A stretch of DNA of 7,804 nucleotides from an uncultured Pseudoflavonifractor sp. (GTDB taxonomy: Bacteria > Bacillota_A > Clostridia > Oscillospirales > Oscillospiraceae). Below are positions 1 through 4,684 of the stretch, one piece after another (within the stretch, counting starts at the first letter, position 1; every line of letters starts with the position of its first letter). Made by a program: the position numbers and the translations under genes. The notes under the pieces are model-generated. The model was given only the letters and a program-made list of their open reading frames with translations, had not been told where the DNA came from and searched no databases. The stretch lies in assembly GCA_947575475.1 (NCBI GenBank), contig CANPNN010000059.1, positions 1-7,804 on the forward strand, written 5' to 3'.

Positions 1-695
1 ATCTGGTGTGTCCGCCCGGTCTCCAGCCGAAGGCGGAGGAGGGAGAACCCCTCCCCCTGCTCCACCACCTGGTAATGGGAGCGGGCGGGCTTTCCATCGG
101 GCCTCACCTCCTGCCGGATGTAGGAGGTATCGGTTCGCCCCAGGGGGGCGTCAATGACCCCGGAGAGGGGGGAGGGGCAGCCCTGGCACACCGCCAGATA
201 CTCCCGCAGAAAATCCCCCGAGTGAAGGGCCTGGGTCAAAATGTGCTGGGCCGCCGGGTGCTTGGCCACCACCATCAGTCCCGAGGTGCCCTTGTCCAGC
301 CGGTGGACCGGGTGAAAGTCGGCCTCCAGCCCGATTTTGTGGTAGTAATGTACCAATCTGGCCCCCAGAGAGTCGTCCCAGCTCCCGGCGCAGGGGTGGA
401 CCGCCAGTCCGGGAGGCTTGTCCACCACCAGAAGGTCATCATCCTCATATCGGATGTTCACGGGGCCGTCGTTGGGGACGATGTCCGAGGGGGCCTTGTC
501 ATCCGCCAGAATGGCCACCACCTGTCCGGTGTGGACCAGATAGCTGGTGTAAATGTCCTCTCCGTCCACCAAAAGGCCGTGGGGCCGGCGCTTGGACCGG
601 CGGATGGCCGAGGTGGACAGCCCGTGGCGGCGGAGGATGGCGTCCACCCGCCTGCCCTCCTCCTGAGGGTTTACATAAAACTCAAGATACCGCAC
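1..695 (-). CDS. RluA-family pseudouridine synthase (3' end outside window)
   Basis: Isomerises specific uridines of structured RNA (usually 23S rRNA) to pseudouridine in the cytoplasm. 231 codons are visible; the frame is open at the left edge, and family proteins of about 300 residues imply that some 60-70 residues are missing. An S4-like RNA-binding segment covers about residues 12-45 (EGRRVDAILRRHG). The catalytic motif HRLDKGTSGL lies at 131-140, with Asp134 as the expected nucleophile. The start of the conserved LETGRTHQ block reaches the edge at 224-231. The start is taken as GTG at 695 because AAGAGGGGG lies about 8-10 bases upstream. An in-frame GTG at 704 sits inside that ribosome site and is less likely. 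The gene has its own promoter just upstream. Membership of the family is certain. Which member (RluA, RluC, RluD or a paralogue) cannot be decided from the fragment. Confidence 0.95.
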   Translation of the reverse strand, partial: MRYLEFYVNPQEEGRRVDAILRRHGLSTSAIRRSKRRPHGLLVDGEDIYTSYLVHTGQVVAILADDKAPSDIVPNDGPVNIRYEDDDLLVVDKPPGLAVHPCAGSWDDSLGARLVHYYHKIGLEADFHPVHRLDKGTSGLMVVAKHPAAQHILTQALHSGDFLREYLAVCQGCPSPLSGVIDAPLGRTDTSYIRQEVRPDGKPARSHYQVVEQGEGFSLLRLRLETGRTHQ

Positions 696-729
696 CCGGA
701 CCACCCCCTCTTGAAGAATTCTTACCCAA

Positions 730-758
730 AATGTACCACAATTCCAGGGGGAGGTCAA
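730..758 (-). promoter_or_regulatory. Promoter of the RluA-family gene
   Basis: Reading the minus strand, TTGACC (758-753) is followed after 17 bases by TACATT (735-730). A TG one base before the -10 (738-737) makes it an extended -10 element. The -35 matches the sigma-A consensus at 5 of 6 positions and the -10 at 4 of 6. Transcription would begin near 723, giving a leader of about 28 bases that ends in the ribosome site. The -35 begins three bases past the transporter terminator, so the synthase appears to be uncoupled from the transporter. Confidence 0.6.
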
Positions 759-760
759 AT

Positions 761-792
761 CAAAAAGCAGGCGGTGCTCCGCCTGCTTTTTG
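761..792 (-). terminator. Intrinsic terminator of the symporter gene (possibly bidirectional)
   Basis: This is a perfect 14-bp inverted repeat (761-774 with 779-792) and a 4-base loop. GC-rich inner pairs (GCAGGCGG/CCGCCTGC) are flanked by five A-T pairs, so both strands end in a run of five T. It lies about 57 bp downstream of the symporter stop codon. Little faces it from the other side in this window, so its main job is probably to end the symporter transcript before the synthase promoter. Confidence 0.88.
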
Positions 793-817
793 CCCCAAAA
801 GGTAGGGATAAAAGGTG

Positions 818-856
818 GTTACAAAAGGTAACAATAGTTACAAAAGAGTTACAAAA
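818..856. repeat. Cluster of GTTAC/GTAAC half-sites around the symporter stop codon
   Basis: GTTACAAAA occurs at 818-826, 837-845 and 848-856. An inverted GTAAC lies at 828-832. The four pentamers begin at 818, 828, 837 and 848, so they are 9-11 bp apart, roughly one helical turn each. The last copy contains the symporter stop codon (849-851). This could be a protein-binding array or chance expansion of an AT-rich 3' tail; no regulator is recognised. Confidence 0.35.
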
Positions 857-2039
857 CAGGGGGCTGGACAGGCTCCTCCCGGATGCCGTGCTTTTCGGCA
901 TAGCCGGTGAGCATGAGAGTGAGGGCGCCGTCCCCGGTGATGTTGCAGGCGGTGCCAAAGCTGTCCTGCAGGGCGAACACCGCCAGCATCAGGGCCTGCC
1001 CGGTGCCGTCGAAGCCCAGGATCCCGGAGATAAGCCCCAGAGAGGCCATCACCGTACCCCCCGGGACTCCTGGGGCGCCAATGGCAAAGACCCCCAGCAG
1101 CAGGCAGAACAGGACCATGGTCCCCGCCCCGGGGAGCTTGCCGTAGAGGACTTGGGAGACCGTCATGCAGAAGAAGACCTCGGTGAGCACCGACCCGCAC
1201 AGGTGAATATTTGCAAAGAGAGGGATACCAAAATCCACCATATCCGGGCGTAAATTCTCACTTTTCCGGGCGCATTGAAGGGCCACAGCCAGAGTGGCGG
1301 CGGAGGACATGGTGCCCACGGCGGTGAGGTAGGCCGGGCCGTAGCGCTTCACCACCTCAAGGCCCGAGCGGCCGGAGTAGAGGGAGGCGGCGCCGTAGAG
1401 AAGGGCCATCCAGAGGTAGTGGCCCGCCATGACGATGAGGATGACCGCCAGGAACACGGGAAGCTGCCTGGTGATGGAGCCCTCCCAGGCCAGGGAGCAG
1501 AAGGTGGTGGCGATATAGAAGGGGAGGATGGGGATGACTACCCGCTTTACTATGGCAAGCACCATATCCTGGAACTCCTGCAGGACGGCGGTGACGGTCT
1601 TTGCCCGGGTCCACACGGCGGCAAGGCCCGCCAGGACCGACAGGGCGAGGGCGCTCATGACCGACATGACGGGGGGAATGTCGAGCTGGAAGGCCGCTTC
1701 GGGCAGCTGCCGCAGGCCCTCCACCTCTGAGGCGATGTTCAGGTGGGGAATGATGGCGTAGCCCGCGCCCATGGACAGGAAGGCGGCCAGGATACTGGAG
1801 ACATAGGCCAGGGACACCGCCACCGCCAGCATCCGGGTGGCGGAACTGCCCAGTCTGGTGACGGAGGGGGCGATAAAGCCGATGATGATAAGAGGCACGC
1901 AGAAGGTGATGAGCTGGCCCAGAATGTAGTTGAGGGTGACTATTACCCCCATGGCGCTTTCCGGAAGGGCAAGCCCCAGGGCGATCCCTGCCGCCAGGGC
2001 CAGCAGCAGTCGGGCGGGCAGACTTTTGAACAGGTTCAT
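849..2039 (-). CDS. Dicarboxylate/amino acid:cation symporter (DAACS family)
   Basis: Membrane transporter of 396 residues, expected to bring in an acidic amino acid or C4-dicarboxylate together with Na+ or H+. Hydrophobic segments run through the chain from residue 10 onward. Family landmarks appear in order: a serine-rich hairpin tip, GTMSSAATL, at 242-250; NIHLCGS at 277-283, where classical members have NMDGT; a second hairpin tip, APGVPGG, at 322-328; and DSFGTACNITGD at 359-370, matching the substrate-binding D...N-V-T-GD block. The length fits the family. The start is ATG 2039, preceded by AGGAGG (2052-2047) at 7 bases; 35 more in-frame codons upstream are proline-rich and lack a ribosome site. 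A GC-rich hairpin (2062-2076) lies in the leader. The altered NMDGT region, which helps bind Na+ and substrate in known members, means that substrate and ion cannot be assigned. No convincing promoter was found. Confidence 0.92.
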   Translation of the reverse strand: MNLFKSLPARLLLALAAGIALGLALPESAMGVIVTLNYILGQLITFCVPLIIIGFIAPSVTRLGSSATRMLAVAVSLAYVSSILAAFLSMGAGYAIIPHLNIASEVEGLRQLPEAAFQLDIPPVMSVMSALALSVLAGLAAVWTRAKTVTAVLQEFQDMVLAIVKRVVIPILPFYIATTFCSLAWEGSITRQLPVFLAVILIVMAGHYLWMALLYGAASLYSGRSGLEVVKRYGPAYLTAVGTMSSAATLAVALQCARKSENLRPDMVDFGIPLFANIHLCGSVLTEVFFCMTVSQVLYGKLPGAGTMVLFCLLLGVFAIGAPGVPGGTVMASLGLISGILGFDGTGQALMLAVFALQDSFGTACNITGDGALTLMLTGYAEKHGIREEPVQPPVL

Positions 2040-2061
2040 ATGCTCTCCTCCTATTACCAAA

Positions 2062-2076
2062 GGCGGCGGGGCCGCC
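2062..2076 (-). other. GC-rich hairpin in the symporter leader
   Basis: GGCGGC (2062-2067) and GCCGCC (2071-2076) form a 6-bp stem with a 3-base loop. It ends about ten bases before the symporter ribosome site in the direction of transcription. No T-run follows, so it is not a terminator. It may affect translation or mRNA stability, but it could be incidental in GC-rich DNA. Confidence 0.3.
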
Positions 2077-2137
2077 GGGTATTCCCAGTCTATTCCGGGC
2101 GGGGGCGCAGGGTGCGGAAAAGGGCGGCAAAAGGGGC

Positions 2138-2166
2138 TTTGCAAACGAAGAAAAAAGGAGTATACT
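2138..2166 (+). promoter_or_regulatory. Promoter of hemW
   Basis: TTTGCA (2138-2143, 4 of 6 matches) and TATACT (2161-2166, 5 of 6) are separated by 17 bases, the preferred spacing. Both boxes lie within palindromes, TTTGCAAA (2138-2145) and AGTATACT (2159-2166), whose centres are 21 bp apart. Transcription would start near 2173, giving a very short leader that begins close to the ribosome site. Confidence 0.5.
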
Positions 2167-2187
2167 AAGGAAAAAGAGGTGGTTTAC

Positions 2188-3384
2188 GTGGGTGAAAAGC
2201 TGGGCGTCTATATCCATATCCCCTTCTGCAAGGCAAAGTGCGATTACTGCGACTTTTACTCCCTCCCGGACCGGGAGGGGGCCATGGACGAGTATCTGAA
2301 GGCTCTGACCGCCCATCTGCGGGAGACGGCCCCCCTGTGCAAGGGCTGGCAGGTGGACACGGTGTATATCGGCGGGGGGACGCCCAGCGTCTTTGGGGAT
2401 AAGCGGATGGTGAGCCTTCTGAAGGAGGTCCGCCGCCGCTTCGACGTGACAAGGGATGCGGAGATCACCTGCGAGGCCAACCCCGAGAGCGCGGACCGGA
2501 AATTTCTTACCGCCGTCCGCAGGGCGGGGGTGAACCGGCTGAGTCTGGGGATGCAGTCGGCCTGCGACGGGGAGCTGAAGGCGGTCCACCGGCTCCACGA
2601 TTTTGAGCAGGTGACAAAGGCGGTGGCCGCCGCCCGGAAGGCCAAGATCAAAAACCTGTCCCTGGACCTCATATACGGGCTGCCCGGGCAGAGTATGGAC
2701 AGTTGGGAGAAGAGCGTAGAGGCGGCCTTGTCCCTTCAGCCCCAGCACCTTTCCTGCTACGGGCTGAAGGTGGAGCCCGGGACGGCCCTGGACGGGCGGG
2801 TCATGCGGGGGGAGGTCCTGCCCGACGACGACGGTCAGGCGGATATGTACCTTTGGATGGTGGAGCGGCTGCAGAAGGAGGGCTATGCCCAGTATGAGAT
2901 CTCCAATTTTGCCCGCCCCGGGTTCCAGTCCCGGCACAACCTGAAATATTGGATGGGAAAGCCCTATGTGGGCTTTGGACCGGGCGCCCACTCGGATTTC
3001 GGGGGGAGAAGATACTCCTTTGTCCGGGATCTGGATAAGTATATCGCGGGGATCCTGAACGGCGGTACGGTCATTGAAAGTTCCGAGCTGATCCCCCGCA
3101 GGGAGCGGGGGGGAGAGTACCTGATGCTCCGGCTGCGGACCGCCCGGGGGGTGGAGGAGTGGGAGTACCGCAGGGAGTTCTCCATGAACTTCGACCCCCT
3201 GGAGCAGAAGCTGGAGGAATATGAGCACCAGGGCTGGGCGGTGAAGAAGGACCGGAGATGGCGCCTGACCCCCAGGGGATTTTTGCTCTCCAACCAGCTC
3301 ATCAGCGACCTGCTCATTTTGCAGGAGGCCAGTACGCTGGAGAATACTCTTCCCAAGCTTAGAGCGGAGGGGAAGGTAAAGTAG
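2188..3384 (+). CDS. hemW: Radical-SAM heme chaperone HemW
   Basis: Cytoplasmic 4Fe-4S radical-SAM-fold protein of 398 residues that binds heme and is thought to pass it to membrane hemoproteins. IHIPFC opens the core, and cluster ligands Cys14, Cys18 and Cys21 form CxxxCxxC followed by D-F. The fourth cysteine of the oxidase HemN is absent, which favours HemW. GGGTPS (62-67) is the SAM-binding glycine motif. HNLKYW (250-255) is the HNxxYW signature of HemW. A HemN C-terminal-like domain follows, with a typical LTPRG segment (360-364). The last 20 or so residues are charged and less typical. The start is GTG 2188, with AGAGGTGG (2175-2182) five bases ahead. An in-frame GTG at 2179, behind AAGGA (2167-2171), is a real alternative that adds three residues. 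The gene is monocistronic or read through into the barstar gene, and divergent from the symporter. Older databases call this family 'oxygen-independent coproporphyrinogen III oxidase', which is probably wrong for this member. Confidence 0.95.
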   Translation: MGEKLGVYIHIPFCKAKCDYCDFYSLPDREGAMDEYLKALTAHLRETAPLCKGWQVDTVYIGGGTPSVFGDKRMVSLLKEVRRRFDVTRDAEITCEANPESADRKFLTAVRRAGVNRLSLGMQSACDGELKAVHRLHDFEQVTKAVAAARKAKIKNLSLDLIYGLPGQSMDSWEKSVEAALSLQPQHLSCYGLKVEPGTALDGRVMRGEVLPDDDGQADMYLWMVERLQKEGYAQYEISNFARPGFQSRHNLKYWMGKPYVGFGPGAHSDFGGRRYSFVRDLDKYIAGILNGGTVIESSELIPRRERGGEYLMLRLRTARGVEEWEYRREFSMNFDPLEQKLEEYEHQGWAVKKDRRWRLTPRGFLLSNQLISDLLILQEASTLENTLPKLRAEGKVK

Positions 3385-3385
3385 A

Positions 3386-3456
3386 AGACAGGGGGATGAT
3401 TCTTTTGCCTTTCGCACCCTTTCGGGATGAAAGACGAAAGAACCGTCCCCTTGTCT
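3386..3456 (+). repeat. 71-bp near-palindromic repeat after hemW
   Basis: Arms of 28 bases (3386-3413 and 3429-3456) match in inverse orientation at 23 of 28 positions. Three of the five differences become G-U pairs in plus-strand RNA, so 26 of 28 positions can pair. The 15-base loop region holds a small CCC/GGG hairpin (3418-3420 with 3424-3426). The right arm, read on the minus strand, starts AGACAAGGGGACGGTT, the same core found three times at the end of the barstar gene. The element begins two bases after the hemW stop codon and could act as its 3' end structure. It resembles REP-type hairpin repeats known in many bacteria; the exact family is not established here. Confidence 0.8.
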
Positions 3457-3485
3457 TGACCATAAAATTAAGTGAGGCATATTAA

Positions 3486-3914
3486 ATGAGCAATCAAATT
3501 CATTTCATCACTAATCAACAGGACTTACCAAAAGAAAATAAAAACAACCTTATAGTTACCATTGATGGCGAAGAATTAGATACTTTTGAGAAGTTCATCG
3601 ACTATATGGAAAATGAGTTTCATTTTCCTGAAACATGTCTGCACATGTTTGACCGCTTCATGGACTGGATTCGTGATTTGACATGGTTCGATTATACAAG
3701 TTATACTGTTGTAATTAAATCATACTCTTGTTTTATGTCAAAATCTGATTATAGTCTAAAATGTCTTGTTATGGACGCCTTTCAGAATGAAATACTGCCG
3801 TTTTGGGAAAAAGATGTATCTAAATATGTAGTTGGAGGCGTACCTCGCTCATTTAATGTGTATTTATTAGAATCAAAAGACAAGGGGACGGTTAAAAGAC
3901 AAGGGGACGGTTAA
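3486..3914 (+). CDS. Barstar-like immunity protein (orphan)
   Basis: 142 residues, no signal peptide, so cytoplasmic. Family: barstar, small inhibitors that plug the active site of barnase-type ribonucleases. Visible features are the opening strand IVTIDGEELDTFEKF (23-37), the helix region with FPET (47-50), the acidic stretch FDRFMDWIRDLTWF (55-68) where barstars carry their toxin-contacting helix, and a closing strand PRSFNVYLLE (120-129). The usual family core is about 90 residues, so this copy has N-terminal and C-terminal extensions. Residues 131-142 are encoded wholly by a tandem repeat, so the native end has probably been replaced. The start is ATG 3486 behind AGTGAGG (3471-3477). No clear promoter was found; TAAAAT at 3463-3468 is -10-like but has no matching -35. 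G+C is about 33% in sampled lines against about 68% in hemW, pointing to transfer. No ribonuclease or polymorphic-toxin gene is beside it, so its partner is unknown. Confidence 0.75.
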   Translation: MSNQIHFITNQQDLPKENKNNLIVTIDGEELDTFEKFIDYMENEFHFPETCLHMFDRFMDWIRDLTWFDYTSYTVVIKSYSCFMSKSDYSLKCLVMDAFQNEILPFWEKDVSKYVVGGVPRSFNVYLLESKDKGTVKRQGDG

Positions 3915-3931
3915 AAGACAAGGGGACGGTT
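3875..3931 (+). repeat. Three tandem 19-bp repeats at the barstar 3' end
   Basis: AAAAGACAAGGGGACGGTT occurs three times without spacer and without mismatch (3875-3893, 3894-3912, 3913-3931). Because 19 is not a multiple of three, each copy is read in a new frame. The barstar frame ends at TAA 3912-3914, at the junction of copies 2 and 3. After the third copy the sequence continues CTTTTGTTTTTAAC, resembling the further course of the palindromic repeat after hemW. Replication slippage on one insertion of that repeat is the simplest origin (inference). Confidence 0.95.
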
Positions 3932-3970
3932 CTTTTGTTTTTAACACCCCTTAGCTGTTCTGACATTAGA

Positions 3971-4020
3971 AAACGAACCCCGGCGGCTTACTTTGTAACG
4001 CCGCTGGGGTTCGTTTGTTT
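3971..4020 (+). terminator. Strong intrinsic terminator after the barstar gene
   Basis: A 17-bp stem (3971-3987 with 4000-4016) has one G-U pair and is otherwise perfect. Its 12-base loop can itself form a 4-bp TTAC/GTAA hairpin. T-rich TGTTTTGT follows. It ends transcription coming from hemW and the barstar gene before the repeat-rich gap. Confidence 0.85.
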
Positions 4021-4067
4021 TGTCGCTTAACTATCGTGTTCGTGCCCCAAGTCCAAGGTCAAGGGCC

Positions 4068-4094
4068 GGGCCGATGAGGACATCGGCCCCTACG
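4068..4094 (+). repeat. Hairpin repeat, left copy
   Basis: GGGCCGATG (4068-4076) pairs perfectly with CATCGGCCC (4081-4089) across an AGGA loop, followed by CTACG. The same layout, a GGGC-type stem closed by GCCC and then CTACG, recurs at 4407-4430. Confidence 0.7.
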
Positions 4095-4295
4095 ACGGTT
4101 GAAGGCGGTTGGTTTGGCGGGAGAGGTACTGCGTATCAAGCTGGGTAGAGTAGAGGCGGCGTGATTTCAACGGGCTTTCTTTCTGGGTTCCGCTGGCGTA
4201 GCACGGGTGCGGGGCAAATGGGACCATGGGGACGTAAAGAAGCAGGAGCCGACCTGAGAACACTTGGTCTTGACCTTTGGGCTTTCTTGGGGGGC

Positions 4296-4338
4296 GTGGG
4301 GGGCCATTCTTTGGCCCGTTCAAAGAATGGTCCCCCAC
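4296..4338. repeat. Long palindrome with 18-bp arms
   Basis: Bases 4296-4313 pair with 4321-4338 around a 7-base loop (GCCCGTT). One pair is G-U; all others are Watson-Crick. After one mismatched position, four further bases on each side (4291-4294 and 4340-4343) pair poorly, so the arm ends there. The stem is GC-rich at its base and AT-rich near the loop, and no T-run follows, so it is not a standard terminator. Confidence 0.8.
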
Positions 4339-4406
4339 TCTACGCACCTATAGATTTGCTGGCAACCACCAACCAAACGGTACCACCTTCAGGCCCTTTA
4401 GAGAGT

Positions 4407-4430
4407 GGGCGAGCGTAGCTCGCCCCTACG
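4407..4430 (+). repeat. Hairpin repeat, right copy
   Basis: GGGCGAGC (4407-4414) and GCTCGCCC (4418-4425) form a perfect 8-bp stem with a GTA loop, followed by CTACG and GGTTGAG. It has the same layout as the copy at 4068-4094 but a different stem sequence, so stem pairing is kept while bases vary. Confidence 0.7.
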
Positions 4431-4506
4431 GTTGAGGGGGGGTCGCTGCCATCGGATGGCCCCACTGAAAGAGAACCGTTTTATATCTGCGGGTGGGTGG
4501 GAATTT

Positions 4507-4526
4507 GTTGTATGGAGAAATACAAC
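4507..4526. promoter_or_regulatory. Perfect dyad upstream of the surface-protein promoter
   Basis: GTTGTAT (4507-4513) and ATACAAC (4520-4526) are perfect inverted arms separated by six bases. Arms of seven with centres 13 bp apart suit a dimeric DNA-binding protein. The centre lies about 75 bp before the predicted transcription start, a position more usual for an activator than for a repressor. No regulator gene is in the window. Confidence 0.45.
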
Positions 4527-4555
4527 TTTCCCAAAATTTCACTCTTTTTGACCCG

Positions 4556-4584
4556 TTTACACTGCCCCTGAAATGTGCTATGAT
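4556..4584 (+). promoter_or_regulatory. Extended -10 promoter of the surface-protein gene
   Basis: TTTACA (4556-4561) and TATGAT (4579-4584) each match the sigma-A consensus at 5 of 6 positions with 17 bases between. TG at 4576-4577 supplies an extended -10. The predicted start is near 4590, leaving a leader of about 95 bases. A TTGACC at 4548-4553 is too far (25 bases) from the -10 to be its partner. Confidence 0.75.
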
Positions 4585-4590
4585 AAAAGG

Positions 4591-4623
4591 CGTGCCGGGA
4601 CAAGCCCGGCGCGTCTTTCTTTT
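4591..4623 (+). promoter_or_regulatory. Terminator-like hairpin at the 5' end of the leader
   Basis: Bases 4591-4599 pair with 4605-4613 (9 bp with one G-U, loop ACAAG), followed at once by TCTTTCTTTT. This has the form of an intrinsic terminator but starts almost at the transcription start. GGCGCG (4608-4613) in its right arm can instead pair with CGCGCC (4657-4662), which would open it. A second hairpin (4638-4643 with 4655-4660) precedes the ribosome site and competes for the same bases. It may be an attenuator or simply a stabilising 5' hairpin. Confidence 0.45.
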
Positions 4624-4684
4624 AAGTGATGGAAGATCGCGGCGAGTCAGAGAAGCCGCGCCCCACGGATTTTTAGGAGGAACC

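Larger units (their letters stand above)
4055..4435. repeat. Non-coding block of GC-rich hairpin repeats
   Basis: No credible gene lies between the barstar terminator and the surface-protein promoter. The short open frames at 4090-4347 and 4161-4418 have no ribosome site or recognisable domain. The block is bounded by two similar hairpins, each followed by CCCCTACG and GGTTGA (4068-4102 and 4407-4435). It also holds AAGGTCAAG (4055-4063), repeated in inverse orientation at 4269-4277, and a long palindrome (4296-4338). Bases 4103-4260 between these show no structure that I can name. Such mosaics are typical of intergenic repeat insertions (inference). Confidence 0.6.

Noticed and set aside
6..1253. 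Long plus-strand open frame of 415 codons
   Set aside because: It lies opposite the pseudouridine synthase and symporter, has no domain and low-complexity G/P/H-rich content typical of antisense frames in GC-rich DNA.
2159..2166. Palindromic AGTATACT as a shared -10 for the divergent symporter
   Set aside because: No -35-like sequence lies at 16-18 bases on the minus strand (GTAAAC region), so only the hemW direction is supported.
2188..3384. Identification as coproporphyrinogen III oxidase HemN
   Set aside because: The fourth cysteine after CxxxCxxC is replaced by Phe, and the HNxxYW motif of HemW is present.
1357..3480. Minus-strand open frame of 707 codons opposite hemW
   Set aside because: It overlaps two well-supported genes, is rich in P, H, G and R, and has no motif; it exists only because GC-rich antisense DNA lacks stop codons.
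3456..3485. TTGACC/TATTAA promoter before the barstar gene
   Set aside because: With an 18-base spacer, transcription would start inside the coding sequence after ATG 3486, so it cannot serve this start.
3875..3931. Tandem repeats as a CRISPR array
   Set aside because: The 19-bp units are directly adjacent with no spacers, and no cas gene is present.
4090..4418. Overlapping short frames on both strands in the gap
   Set aside because: No ribosome sites, no domains, and both run across hairpin repeats.
4466..4478. GAAAGAGAACCGT as a further copy of the hemW-side repeat
   Set aside because: Only a short, interrupted match to GAAAGAACCGT and no hairpin partner.
4493..4684. Upstream extension of the surface-protein frame to ATG 4493
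   Set aside because: It would include the promoter and leader hairpins, has no ribosome site, and would bury the signal peptide; ATG 4685 has AGGAGG.
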